This document shows positions 45,049 through 53,598 of a stretch of 64,000 nucleotides of DNA, piece after piece. Every line of letters starts with the position of its first letter. Positions within the stretch are counted from its first letter, which is position 1. This DNA comes from Nostoc sp. MG11 (lineage in GTDB: Bacteria; Cyanobacteriota; Cyanobacteriia; Cyanobacteriales; Nostocaceae). A program made the position numbers and the translations under genes. The stretch lies in contig NZ_JACXXN010000004.1 of NCBI RefSeq assembly GCF_014904695.1, forward strand, positions 186,001-250,000. The letters are read 5' to 3'. The notes under the pieces were generated by a model. The model was not told where the DNA came from, did no database searches, and was given only the letters and a program-made list of their open reading frames with translations.

Positions 45049-46386
45049 CTAAAGCAAAAAACGAACTAACACATACAATGCTGAAGCTACAAGTTGCAGT
45101 ACCATTACTGGGATGCCGTAGTGTAGAAAAGTTTTAAACGAGATACGACGTCCGTGCTGCTCAGAAATACCGGCGGCTACGATGTTAGAGGATGCACCTA
45201 CTAGTGTGCCATTACCTCCCAAAGTTGCACCAAACATCATTGCATAAAACAGTGGTAACACTTCTGGGGGAAACTGTCCTTGAAAGTCTTGTGCTAAAAC
45301 CTCTGGGGGTGCTAACCCGACATTGACAATGTACTGTTTGAGTAAGGGTACCATCGCCACTACTAAAGGAATATTAGGAATCAAGCTAGATAATATCCCT
45401 ACAACAAATAACAAAACCAACGAACCCAATACAATATTTTTTCCCAATATTACTGCTAATACACCTGATAAACCGTTGATTACGCCAGTCTTTTCCAATC
45501 CTCCAATTAGCACAAAAATACTCATAAAAAAAATTAATGTACTCCAGTCTACATCCCGCAATATATTGTTTACTGAATCGATTTTGCTATGGTGAGATAG
45601 AAGCAAAGCCAAAGCTGCTCCTAACAAAGCTACGGCAGCAGGCGAGATAGGAACTGGTAGAGATTCTCCAATGACAAAAAATATTAAGACGAAAGCTACA
45701 ATCACTGCACCCACGCTCAAAACTCGCGGGTGATTGATTTGTGGGTGTGGTAAATTTTCGAGATTATCTAGTTGTGTATTCCAAATTTTGCGGAATAAAA
45801 ATGGTAGTGTTGCTATCACGACGGCAACGGCAATTACTCCTCCCAAACTCAATTTCAATAAATAATCTGTAAAGCTGATATTTACAGCATCACCAACAAT
45901 AAAGGTAGCTGGATCGCCAACTAATGTCAGCAGTCCAGCACTGTTAGCAACAAATACCATTAAAATCAGTAATGGTACAAAATTTATCCCAATTTCCTGC
46001 GCCATCGGCGGAATTAAAGGTGCTAACAACATTACCGTTGTGGCATTTGGTAACACTGCACAAATGGGAGTAACCATAGCCACGATACCCAGTAATAGAC
46101 GCTTACCTTGTCCTTTAGCCAATAACACTATTTGAGTGGCTAAATAATCAAATATCTTGGTAGGTTCAAATGCCCGTACTAATACCATAACTCCGAAGAA
46201 TAAACCTAATGTTCCATGACTGTTACCGATGTAACCCACAGCTTCTTGTAAAGTCATGACGTTGCTAAAAACTAGTAATAATGCCCCCAATAAAGCAGCA
46301 ATTGTGAGATGCACCCATTCCGTCATGACTAAGATAATTACGCCTAAAAATGTAATAACACTTAGGTAAGCTTGCCAGTTTTCCAT
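45049..46386 (-). CDS. ArsB/NhaD family permease
   Basis: A 445-residue membrane protein with ten to twelve helices, of the ion-transporter superfamily that includes arsenite exporter ArsB, NhaD sodium/proton antiporters and SLC13 anion carriers. Duplicated signature parts are VLPNATTVMLLAPLI in the first half and FGATLGGNGTLVGASSNIVAAG in the second, as in inverted-repeat carriers. Nothing arsenic-related is nearby. It follows a universal-stress-protein gene behind a predicted c-di-AMP riboswitch, which favours an ion-homeostasis role, such as sodium/proton exchange, over arsenic export. AAAGGTAGGGT precedes the ATG. Substrate cannot be fixed from sequence. Confidence 0.82.
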   Translation of the reverse strand: MENWQAYLSVITFLGVIILVMTEWVHLTIAALLGALLLVFSNVMTLQEAVGYIGNSHGTLGLFFGVMVLVRAFEPTKIFDYLATQIVLLAKGQGKRLLLGIVAMVTPICAVLPNATTVMLLAPLIPPMAQEIGINFVPLLILMVFVANSAGLLTLVGDPATFIVGDAVNISFTDYLLKLSLGGVIAVAVVIATLPFLFRKIWNTQLDNLENLPHPQINHPRVLSVGAVIVAFVLIFFVIGESLPVPISPAAVALLGAALALLLSHHSKIDSVNNILRDVDWSTLIFFMSIFVLIGGLEKTGVINGLSGVLAVILGKNIVLGSLVLLFVVGILSSLIPNIPLVVAMVPLLKQYIVNVGLAPPEVLAQDFQGQFPPEVLPLFYAMMFGATLGGNGTLVGASSNIVAAGISEQHGRRISFKTFLHYGIPVMVLQLVASALYVLVRFLL

Positions 46387-46425
46387 ACCCTACCTTTTGA
46401 AGTCTCATTGGTTGTATAAGTAGCG

Positions 46426-46457
46426 AAATAAGCCACCTATTTATAGGTGACTTATTT
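46426..46457 (-). terminator. Hairpin between the usp gene and the permease gene
   Basis: Fifteen-base arms with one mismatch and a two-base loop: on the plus strand AAATAAGCCACCTAT, TT, ATAGGTGACTTATTT. On the minus strand the hairpin ends GGCTTATTT, a weak T tract. It could lower transcription of the permease relative to the upstream gene or end the short transcript. Confidence 0.5.
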
Positions 46458-46501
46458 ACGCTCATAATTAAATTAAAAATCACTGAAATTAAGAACAGCG
46501 A

Positions 46502-47137
46502 TTATTCATCAATACAACTGGGAATACCCAGGACGGCGCAGGGGAAATTAGAACCTAGTGCCTCAATAATAGAATGATTGATAGATTTACAACCCAAAAA
46601 CAATATATCGGCAGCTTCTAATTCAACAACTTTTTTAAGTTCTGTACCAATGCAGCCAAACCGTAGATGAGATTTGAAGGAACCCTGCCATTCTTCAGCC
46701 AGACTTCGTGCTTGCCAGAGGATTCTGTCTGCTTGTTGGATAGGAGTAACAGCGGCTTGGAGTTTTGGTTGAGTTAATACGAGTGTGACAGACTTTGATA
46801 CTTCGCTGATTGAACACTCTAATGGAGGCTGATTTATTGGAAGATTTAAGATATCGGGATACTGAGTGCTTTGATTATTGTCAACCACATAAACGGCTTG
46901 AACTGTGACTTGTGTGTTGGTGGCTAAACGCGTTTGGTGGGCAATCCAGAAGGCAATATCCAGCGCCGTATGACTATTTGGGGAAGCGTCATAAGCGACG
47001 ATTAAGTTAACAGATTCTACTTTTTGAACTTTTTGAGAAAAGGGTTTTTTTGGCTCTGGTAATAATACCATTTGCTCAATTAAATCATCTCGACCGATGG
47101 CGCTTTGTAAACGCGCTAACATTGGCTTAATTTCCAC
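46502..47137 (-). CDS. Universal stress protein family protein
   Basis: A 211-residue protein with one UspA domain preceded by a 40-residue leader. SVNLIVAYDASPNSHTALDIAFW is the first strand and helix of the fold; LRFGCIGTELKKVVELEAADILFLGCKS is the ATP-loop region, but the full G2xG9G[S/T] motif is not obvious, so nucleotide binding is uncertain. The start is a GTG (VEIKPM) with AGGAG about eleven bases away; an ATG five codons later is also possible. It is separated from the following permease gene by 115 bases with a hairpin between. A riboswitch-like leader lies 160 bases upstream, so its expression probably responds to c-di-AMP. Confidence 0.82.
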   Translation of the reverse strand: MEIKPMLARLQSAIGRDDLIEQMVLLPEPKKPFSQKVQKVESVNLIVAYDASPNSHTALDIAFWIAHQTRLATNTQVTVQAVYVVDNNQSTQYPDILNLPINQPPLECSISEVSKSVTLVLTQPKLQAAVTPIQQADRILWQARSLAEEWQGSFKSHLRFGCIGTELKKVVELEAADILFLGCKSINHSIIEALGSNFPCAVLGIPSCIDE

Positions 47138-47294
47138 TGCTTTTACTTCTCCTAATGAAACGAATTACAAACGAGAAGCAGGGCAACCAATTTTAGATTT
47201 TGTCCTTTGTCTTTAGCTCTTAACCAATGACTAATGACTAAAATCTTAAATTAGTTAAGGAAACCCCAATAACAACTGGTATACAGCCAAGTTT

Positions 47295-47395
47295 TGGAGG
47301 TTCCTTCCATTGCCTACGGAGTTAGCTGACGGGCTAAGACTGGAAGGTGTCTCTCGTAAGATTAGCCCCAAACATTGGTTCCTCCGTTTCAAATC
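47295..47395 (-). ncRNA. ydaO/yuaA-type (c-di-AMP) riboswitch
   Basis: On the minus strand the order of conserved blocks is ACGGAGGAACC (47377-47387), TGGGGCTAATCTTACGAG (about 47353-47370), and CCCGTCAGCTAAC followed by TCCGTAGGC (47312-47333). These are hallmark segments of the ydaO/yuaA (pan-c-di-AMP) class as I remember its consensus. It lies upstream of a universal stress protein gene and NhaD-type permease, typical targets of c-di-AMP in osmotic or ion control. Downstream, GGAACCTCCAA can pair with TTGGGGTTTCC, a possible alternative helix. The identification is by eye only; a covariance search would settle it. Confidence 0.8.
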
Positions 47396-47449
47396 TAGCT
47401 TTCATAAATTTGAATTAGGCTACCCACTAAAAAATGATAATCTAACTTG

Positions 47450-48286
47450 TTAGTCTTGAGCAAAATATCGGTCAAGGAAATTTAGGGCGTGATTGCGGAG
47501 TTCAAAATACTCTTTTGAGTTTCGCATGGCGGCTCGATCGCGGGGATGCTCAAAAGGAACTTCTAATATCTCTCCTATGGTAGCAGCTGGGCCATTAGTC
47601 ATCAATACGATGCGATCAGACATATAAATGGCTTCATCTACATCATGGGTAATCATCATCACAGCTTGGCGATGGTTTTCCCAGATATCTAATACTTGCC
47701 GTTGCAATTTACCCCGAGTTAGTGCATCTAGTGCTCCAAAAGGTTCATCCATCAACAACATTTTTGGGTTGATTGCCAAAGCTCTAGCAATACCTACCCG
47801 CTGTTTCATACCTCCAGAGAGTTCATCGGGATACTTGTCAGCCGCCGCCGTTAAGTTTACCATTGCCAAGTGTTCATTTACAATGCTAATTTTTTCAGCC
47901 CGTTTGGCATTTTTTAGCACTTCATCCACAGCTAAGCGGATATTTTCCCGCACAGTTAACCAAGGTAGTAATGAATAGTTTTGAAATACCATCATTCTCT
48001 CAGCACCAGGTTTGCGAATTTCTTGTCCATCTAACCTTACTGAGCCAGAAGTGGCTTTTTCTAAACCAGCAATAATCTTGAGTAGTGTTGATTTACCACA
48101 ACCAGAGTGACCAATTACAGAAATAAATTCATCTTCACCAATTGTGAGATTTACACCATCTAAGACAACAAAATTATCTTTATCAGGTGTTGGATAAGAC
48201 TTGACTAAATTTTCAACTTCTAAAAATCCACTACGGGGCATAACTGGGTTGTGAGTATTAACAGGTAATGAGGTGTATTCCATCAT
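47450..48286 (-). CDS. ABC importer ATP-binding subunit (NrtD/CmpD/SsuB type)
   Basis: A 278-residue ATPase from ATG 48286, chosen because CGGAG lies six bases upstream; a GTG nine codons earlier would lengthen it. Walker A GHSGCGKST, Q-loop NYSLLPWLT, signature LSGGMKQR, Walker B LLMDEPFGALD and switch His in ITHDVDEAIYMSDR are all intact. The QNYSLLPWLTVREN sequence is characteristic of nitrate, bicarbonate, cyanate and sulfonate importer ATPases. It is the last of three genes with its lipoprotein and permease. There is only one ATPase and no second fused binding domain as in NrtC/CmpC. Confidence 0.92.
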   Translation of the reverse strand: MMEYTSLPVNTHNPVMPRSGFLEVENLVKSYPTPDKDNFVVLDGVNLTIGEDEFISVIGHSGCGKSTLLKIIAGLEKATSGSVRLDGQEIRKPGAERMMVFQNYSLLPWLTVRENIRLAVDEVLKNAKRAEKISIVNEHLAMVNLTAAADKYPDELSGGMKQRVGIARALAINPKMLLMDEPFGALDALTRGKLQRQVLDIWENHRQAVMMITHDVDEAIYMSDRIVLMTNGPAATIGEILEVPFEHPRDRAAMRNSKEYFELRNHALNFLDRYFAQD

Positions 48287-48337
48287 CAAATGCTCCGAAA
48301 AAAATTGAGTCACTTAGTCAATATTTAAACTTGGAAT

Positions 48338-49792
48338 TTAAGACATGAAAAAACGAGTAGGAGCATTAGCCCTAATTGCAAAACTATTGAGATAGCCAAC
48401 AGGATCGCTGGGGTCGAAACCTTTTTTATCTATAAATACTTCTGGAGGTTCGACTTTGTAATCATCCTTGGGACACTCAATGCCCATTTCCGATGCTATC
48501 TCCCGATATAAGTCTGCTCTCCAGCCTTGTGCGGCTAGTTTATCGGCATTTTTGGGTAATTCTTTAATTTGTCCCCAGCGAGCTGCTTGTGTCATCAACC
48601 AGAGACTTCTGGAACGCCATAAAAATGTTGAGTGTTCTGCTGGCTGTTTGGGAAGGTTTTCAGGAATATCAAAAAAAATTGTGTTATCAGCAGCTTTGAT
48701 AGTGCGGTCTTTGCCATCAAAGCCACCATAGTTGTAATTGCCAAGAATTCCCGGCCCTGTCAACTTCGTGATTGGGGCATCCTTCTTTTTCGGTTTTGCA
48801 CCAGTAAAGGAGCGATCTGTAAGTAATTCGGCAACTTCTTGGCGATTTTCGGGTTTGCTGCAATACTGGCAGGCTTCAATCATCGCCTTCACTAAGGAAC
48901 GATAGGTTTTGGGATATTGGACGATAAAAGATTCCATCACTCCCAGAAGTCTATCTGGGTGTCCCAGCCAGATTTCTTTGCCTTGTGCGAAAGTAAAACC
49001 GATGCCTTCGTTACCTGTAATTGCTCGTGTATTCCAAGGTTCTGCCACCATGTAAGCTTGCATTGCCCCAATTCGTACGTTTGTCACCATCTGGGGAGGC
49101 GGGACGATGATGACGCGAAACTCCTTGAGTGGATCGACACCAGCAGCGGCAGATAAGTAGCGGACAAAGTATTCATAAATGGAAGAACTCAGTACTACTG
49201 CCCAGACTTTGCGTTCTGGCGGTTGTTTGTCAAAGTAGCCTCGGAAGTCTTTCCCAAAGGCTTCTAGGGCGCCATCGCCATATTTTTCTTGGTATTCATA
49301 CCACGGACGCAGCCCAAAATCCCACATGGCTTTGTTCATCGTCATGGCGTTACCGTGGCGGTGAATGGTCATAGCTGCACACAAGGGGGCGTGGCGTGCG
49401 CCTTCAGCACCAATTCTGGCATTAGTAACGGCACCAGATACCACGGGTGAAGCATCGAGACGACCAAAAATTAAGCCGTCACGGGAGGTTGCCCAACTGG
49501 CTTCGCGGTTGAGTTTGACGTTTAAACCGTATTTACGGAAGAAACCTTTTTTCCAGGCGATCGCAAATGGCGCACAATCATTGACAGGAACATAACCAAC
49601 TGTAATATCCGGCTTCTCTGGCAAGTCTTGTCCTCTTACTACTGGTTCAACTGCTAAGGCTTCTTCAGTTAGCCCTTTAGCACCAGTATTTCCAGATATG
49701 GCACATGAGGACAACCCAATTCCCGCTGTCGTCGCACTTATTCCTTTGATGAAATCTCTTCGAGTCCAGTTATTCTGATTACTATCACCCAT
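48338..49792 (-). CDS. ABC importer substrate-binding lipoprotein, NrtA/CmpA family
   Basis: A 484-residue binding protein starting at ATG 49792 (GGAG nine bases upstream). It has a twin-arginine leader RRDFIKG (11-17) and lipobox GLSSC, so it is exported and anchored to the outer face of the inner membrane. The fold continues with VGYVPVNDCAPFAIAW, KKGFFRKYGLNVKL and AYMVAEPWNTRA, as in nitrate- and bicarbonate-binding NrtA/CmpA. Substrate-specific residues cannot be read, and nitrate, bicarbonate, cyanate, guanidine-like or other small solutes remain possible. It is longer than typical NrtA (about 440) with extra loops. Confidence 0.9.
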   Translation of the reverse strand: MGDSNQNNWTRRDFIKGISATTAGIGLSSCAISGNTGAKGLTEEALAVEPVVRGQDLPEKPDITVGYVPVNDCAPFAIAWKKGFFRKYGLNVKLNREASWATSRDGLIFGRLDASPVVSGAVTNARIGAEGARHAPLCAAMTIHRHGNAMTMNKAMWDFGLRPWYEYQEKYGDGALEAFGKDFRGYFDKQPPERKVWAVVLSSSIYEYFVRYLSAAAGVDPLKEFRVIIVPPPQMVTNVRIGAMQAYMVAEPWNTRAITGNEGIGFTFAQGKEIWLGHPDRLLGVMESFIVQYPKTYRSLVKAMIEACQYCSKPENRQEVAELLTDRSFTGAKPKKKDAPITKLTGPGILGNYNYGGFDGKDRTIKAADNTIFFDIPENLPKQPAEHSTFLWRSRSLWLMTQAARWGQIKELPKNADKLAAQGWRADLYREIASEMGIECPKDDYKVEPPEVFIDKKGFDPSDPVGYLNSFAIRANAPTRFFMS

Positions 49793-49878
49793 TCCTATAG
49801 CTCCAATGGTGATTAATTGCTTGTGCAAAGTCGCAAATTGTCGTTGCGTTTTGCTATTTTGTGATGAATCAAATTTTG

Positions 49879-50730
49879 TTAATTAGAAGCTGTAGGGCGA
49901 CGAGTTACTAATTCTTGAATTTTGCCTACTGCGTAATCAAGGACTAATCCAGTTAAGCCAATTACCAACACAGCGAGGAAGACTGAACTCAGATTTAAAC
50001 GGCTCCACTCGTCCCAGACAAAAAAGCCGATACCTACACCACCTGTGAGCATTTCCACAGCAACAATTACTAACCAAGCAATTCCTAAACTAATTCGCAA
50101 ACCTGTAAAGATATATGGCAAACTTGCAGGCCAGATAATTTTTGTAATCCGCCGCCAACGAGGCATTTCTAGCACTCTTGCCACATCTAAATAATCTTTG
50201 GGAACGCTGGAAACTCCTAGGGCAGTATTAATAATTGTCGGCCATAAGGAGGTAATGAAAATTACAAAAATGGCTGAAGGATCTGACAAATTGAAAATAG
50301 CTAGGGCAATAGGTAGCCAAGCTAGGGGCGATACCGGTTTAAAAATCTGAATGATGGGATTGAACGCTAGCATTGCCGGTCTGGACATGCCAATTAGAAA
50401 CCCTAGAGGAATCGCTACTACTGCACCTAATAAAAAGCCCAATAATACCCGTCGCAGACTGGCGATCAACAACCAGCCAATACCTAAGTTGCCCGGGCCT
50501 CTCTGATAAAAGGGATTTAAAATGTAGTCTAGATTAGCGGCTAGCGCTTCCGGCGGGGTGGGCATCAATTCATGATTAGCAAGTGCAACCACCCACCACA
50601 GCAAGATGATCCCTATGAACCCTAATAAAGGTAGTAAAAAAACATCCTTGGTGATTGCAGGTTTTGCTTTTTTCCAAGCAGCTTGTCCAGCAACCGCAAT
50701 GATTGCAGCTAGATTTAGTTGAAATACCAT
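49879..50730 (-). CDS. ABC importer permease (NrtB/CmpB type)
   Basis: A 283-residue permease with six membrane segments. The binding-protein-dependent transport motif is visible in RVLEMPRWRRITKIIWPASLPYIFTGLRISLGIAW, where the ATPase-coupling helix has the EAA-like pattern. The C-terminus DEWSRLNLSSVFLAVLVIGLTGLVLDY is family-typical. GAGG lies six bases before the ATG. It is the first gene of the permease - lipoprotein - ATPase operon and lies directly behind a predicted c-di-AMP riboswitch and terminator-like hairpin. Confidence 0.9.
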   Translation of the reverse strand: MVFQLNLAAIIAVAGQAAWKKAKPAITKDVFLLPLLGFIGIILLWWVVALANHELMPTPPEALAANLDYILNPFYQRGPGNLGIGWLLIASLRRVLLGFLLGAVVAIPLGFLIGMSRPAMLAFNPIIQIFKPVSPLAWLPIALAIFNLSDPSAIFVIFITSLWPTIINTALGVSSVPKDYLDVARVLEMPRWRRITKIIWPASLPYIFTGLRISLGIAWLVIVAVEMLTGGVGIGFFVWDEWSRLNLSSVFLAVLVIGLTGLVLDYAVGKIQELVTRRPTASN

Positions 50731-50761
50731 TTACAACCTCAACAGAGTTTAGCACGGGTAC

Positions 50762-50804
50762 AAAAATCTGAGCAGTACCAGCCTTGGACACTGATGAGAT
50801 CAGA
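50762..50804 (-). terminator. Terminator-like hairpin, likely riboswitch expression platform
   Basis: On the minus strand TCTGA (50800-50804) pairs with TCAGA (50767-50771), enclosing a second helix CAGT/ACTG with CC/GG, and is followed by TTTTT. It is imperfect, but its place between riboswitch and gene start fits an OFF switch by premature termination. Confidence 0.4.
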
Positions 50805-50824
50805 ATATTACAATAATTCCGTCT

Positions 50825-50998
50825 CTTCAGTCTCCTCTCAATGCCTACGAAGTTAGCTGACGGGCTAGGGCTGAGAGATGCCCCTCTCTAATCAATTTTG
50901 GATTTTGAATTTTGGATTAGTCTCCAATCACAAATTCCTAAGCAATCGATACAGAGATACGCCCCACAATATCAATATGGTTCCTCCGCTCCAACGCT
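50825..50998 (-). ncRNA. ydaO/yuaA-type (c-di-AMP) riboswitch with expanded loop
   Basis: On the minus strand the blocks are GCGGAGGAACC (50979-50989), TGTGGGGCGTATC (about 50956-50968), and CCCGTCAGCTAAC followed by TTCGTAGGC (50843-50864), matching the other element in this window (47295-47395) and the ydaO class consensus from memory. Between the second and third block there is an insert of about 70 bases with the repeat CCAAAATTCAAAATCCAAAATTG, a common type of Nostoc short tandem repeat, which should sit in a variable peripheral stem. It lies upstream of the NrtB-like permease gene. Identification by eye. Confidence 0.78.
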
Positions 50999-51451
50999 GT
51001 GTATTGTAATGCGCTAGATTAGGCTGACTTACTCTAATGGATACTCCTTGCGTAATATAGCATCGTTGCTCAGTGAAAACATCTGTCTTATGATAAATGT
51101 TGTTTATTTAAATACCGAAGTCAAGCGGCTTTCATTGCTTTTCGGTAATCAAGAAAAATTATACTTTTGGTAGTGCTGTGAGTGAACTCCCTACACAGCA
51201 AGCTAAATGACGCAGTGAAGTCAAGCATCAAGACTGTTACTTGCTTGGCTATTATTTGTCTATTTAGACAGATATTATACAAAACAATTCCCAATCTCCG
51301 GGTAGCCAATCTAGACAACATTGAAAATAAAGAATATATACTTCTTTTGGTAGGTGAACAATTTCACTAATTTTGGTAATACACTATCGCAATCGCTAGA
51401 CTAATTGAATATGGAAGTTGACTCATCTATCTCGTTGCTGAATTTAACATA
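50999..51451. other. Intergenic region between divergent transcripts
   Basis: This part upstream of the riboswitch should carry the minus-strand promoter of the ABC operon and the plus-strand promoter of the histidine kinase. No NtcA-type box (GTA-N8-TAC) is found by eye. Short frames on both strands (60-66 codons) have no supporting signals. Confidence 0.45.
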
Positions 51452-52774
51452 ATGGATTTTAGTCAAGTACTGGCTGAAAAAAAGGATACCATCCTAAAGA
51501 TATGGGTTGCGGCAGTTCGCAAAGATAGACGAATTGAAAGTGCTGATGACCTATCCTACACAGCGATAAAAGATCATATCCCTGATGTTTTACAAGCGAT
51601 GGTGACAGTACTATCAAAATATCAGGATAATGATATTGAGTCGATAGTTACTGCTAGTTTCCAGCATGGCGCTATTCGAGCCGAGCAAGGCTTTGATCCA
51701 GCAGAAATTGCCAGAGAATATTATTTACTGCGAACAGTAATATTTGACACTATACAAGCAGATTTATTGAAGGGAACACCAATAGAGATAATTCGTTCTA
51801 TGCGCTTGATTGACGCTATCGTAGATGAAGCGATCGCTCGGTGTTTCAAGAGTTATGTTGAGGAACGCTTGCGAGAATTACAGCAGTTGCATTCATCATT
51901 AGCGCTTCATAATGAGGAACTGACTCGCTTAATTAACGCTAATCAAGAGTATCTTTCCCAACTAGCCCACGAATTGAAACATCCTCTCACTTCCATTATT
52001 GGTTACTCGGATCTGTTTTTACGCCAGCAACGACGAAAAACTGATGTGAAAGATAACTATGCCAACTTAGAACATATTGAGCGCGTATTACGTAATGGTA
52101 GACAATTACTCCACTTGATCAATGATGTACTAGAACTCTCTCGGTATGAGACAGGGCAGATCAAACTTCAACTAGCACTCACCAATGTGCCTGAATTGAT
52201 TAATAATGTGTGTGAAATGTTAGCACCTTTAGCTGCTGATAAAAATTTACAAATCGTAGTAGATTGCGATAGCTTTGCCAATACTAAAGGCGATCGCGCT
52301 CCCAAAGAAATAACAACAGATTCTTTGAAACTACAACAGATTGTCACAAATCTTATTAGTAATGCGATTCGCTATACAGAGTCGGGAACTATTAACATCG
52401 CGTATCAGGTGCTAGACAATGATACATGGGCACTCGCTCCTATGTTGCCTGATGTGCCTTTGAAAAATTCCTCTCCTGTTCCTAGGGCAACAGTTCCAGA
52501 GAAACCGTTAGATAATAGAGCATACTTTGCGATTATAGTTTCTGACACTGGAATTGGTATTGCGCCAGAAAACCAAACCCAGATATTTGAACCCTACTTT
52601 CGTGTGAGTCCTGATAATAAATCTTATCTTCCCGACAGCACTGGGTTAGGGCTAGCAATAGTCTCCCGATTGGTGCAACTACTGCAAGGTCAAATTCACT
52701 TAGTTTCTCAGTTGGGGGTTGGTTCCACTTTCACTGTGATTTTGCCCTTGCAAATAGAGATATCAGAAAGTTGA
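51452..52774 (+). CDS. Sensor histidine kinase with RsbRD-like N-terminal domain
   Basis: A 440-residue soluble kinase. Residues 10-135 form an all-helical RsbRD_N-like sensor (KIWVAAVRKDRRI, FQHGAIRAEQGFDPAEIAREYYLLR), a haem-globin-like fold also found in stressosome proteins. After a coiled-coil linker comes the H-box AHELKHPLTSIIGYSDL with His173, N-box LISNAIRYTESG, G1 VSDTGIGIAPENQ, and G2 STGLGLAIVSRLVQLLQG. No response regulator lies beside it. The signal is unknown. The gene is close to rnc on the opposite strand, ending two bases before its stop. Confidence 0.9.
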   Translation: MDFSQVLAEKKDTILKIWVAAVRKDRRIESADDLSYTAIKDHIPDVLQAMVTVLSKYQDNDIESIVTASFQHGAIRAEQGFDPAEIAREYYLLRTVIFDTIQADLLKGTPIEIIRSMRLIDAIVDEAIARCFKSYVEERLRELQQLHSSLALHNEELTRLINANQEYLSQLAHELKHPLTSIIGYSDLFLRQQRRKTDVKDNYANLEHIERVLRNGRQLLHLINDVLELSRYETGQIKLQLALTNVPELINNVCEMLAPLAADKNLQIVVDCDSFANTKGDRAPKEITTDSLKLQQIVTNLISNAIRYTESGTINIAYQVLDNDTWALAPMLPDVPLKNSSPVPRATVPEKPLDNRAYFAIIVSDTGIGIAPENQTQIFEPYFRVSPDNKSYLPDSTGLGLAIVSRLVQLLQGQIHLVSQLGVGSTFTVILPLQIEISES

Positions 52775-52776
52775 CA

Positions 52777-53460
52777 CTACAACAATCCTTGTTTCTTCAA
52801 TCTAGCTAGCGCATCTTCAGCCGCAGCTTTTTCTGCATCTTTTTTGTTGCGCCCCTTACCTTCTCCGTAATCTTTTCCATCTACAAGCACTTTGGCTAAG
52901 AACTCTGGCGCATGAGACAAACCGCCTATTTGCACTGTAATATATTTGGGAGGATTTGGGGTAACATTGCGTTGCACCCATTCCTGAAAGCGATTTTTTG
53001 AGTCTACATTGGAGCGAAATACAACAATCTGTTCAGGAACAGAATCAAACAGCGGTTCTATAACAGCGCGAACTGCTTCAATATCCGAATTATTATCTAG
53101 ATAGTAAGCACCAAGAACTGCTTCAAAGGTACTGCTAAGTAAATTGGGATTTTGGTAGCCTCCGTCTCGAATTGCGCCTTTTCCTAGCCGCATCCTAAAG
53201 TCTAAACCTACCTCAATAGCGAACTTTGCTAATTGCTTTTCATCTACAAGTGCAGAACGCCGCCGCGTTAATTCATCTTCTCCTCTTTCTGGGTGACAAC
53301 GATAAAGATACTCGCCGCTTAAGAAATTTAGCAAAGCATCACCGAGAAATTCTAGACGTTCGTTGTGTTCCCCTTCTTCAGGATTTTCATGAACATAAGA
53401 ACGGTGTGTAAGTGCATGGCGTAGAAGTTTTTCATCATGGAATATTAGAATTTTGTGCAT
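52777..53460 (-). CDS. rnc: Ribonuclease III
   Basis: A 227-residue enzyme cutting double-stranded RNA, acting in rRNA and mRNA processing. The catalytic motif HNERLEFLGDALLNF holds the metal-binding Glu and Asp; STFEAVLGAYYLD gives the second pair; the C-terminal 70 residues are a dsRNA-binding domain (KNRFQEWVQRN, GEGKGRNKKDAEKAAAEDAL). I start it at ATG 53460; the frame opens to an ATG at 53529, but that codon directly follows the T-run of a terminator hairpin, so it is unlikely to be in the rnc transcript. Nostoc-type genomes may have several RNase III-like genes; which one this is cannot be told. Confidence 0.92.
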   Translation of the reverse strand: MHKILIFHDEKLLRHALTHRSYVHENPEEGEHNERLEFLGDALLNFLSGEYLYRCHPERGEDELTRRRSALVDEKQLAKFAIEVGLDFRMRLGKGAIRDGGYQNPNLLSSTFEAVLGAYYLDNNSDIEAVRAVIEPLFDSVPEQIVVFRSNVDSKNRFQEWVQRNVTPNPPKYITVQIGGLSHAPEFLAKVLVDGKDYGEGKGRNKKDAEKAAAEDALARLKKQGLL

Positions 53461-53530
53461 TCTTGTATTTTGTATTGTTGCAAAAATTAACTGTTGGAAA
53501 GATGTACAAATATGTCTGTCTTCAGGCATG

Positions 53531-53550
53531 AAAAAACCGCAAATAGCGGT
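53531..53550 (-). terminator. Intrinsic terminator of the NYN-like gene
   Basis: On the minus strand ACCGC and GCGGT pair across five bases, followed by six T. It lies 50 bases after the stop of the upstream minus-strand gene and directly before the alternative upstream start of rnc. Confidence 0.65.
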
Positions 53551-53598
53551 GTTGTTAAAACCCAGTTTTTGTATTTAACTGAGTTTTTAAAAGCTATT

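Noticed and set aside
45049-46386. Calling the permease an arsenite exporter (ArsB)
   Set aside because: No arsR, arsC or arsH nearby and a c-di-AMP-type leader upstream; the family includes sodium/proton antiporters, so I keep the neutral name.
47295-50998. Reading the two leader elements as guanidine (ykkC) or TPP riboswitches
   Set aside because: The ACGG/GGGA blocks of ykkC and the CTGAGA/ACCTGAT pattern of TPP are missing; CCCGTCAGCTAAC with TCGTAGGC fits only the ydaO class known to me.
51121-51321. Minus-strand frame of 66 codons, considered as transposase remnant
   Set aside because: No transposase motif, no inverted repeats or duplications around it.
53461-53529. Upstream start for RNase III
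   Set aside because: The ATG lies directly after the T-run of a terminator hairpin and the extra 23 residues are not typical for the family.
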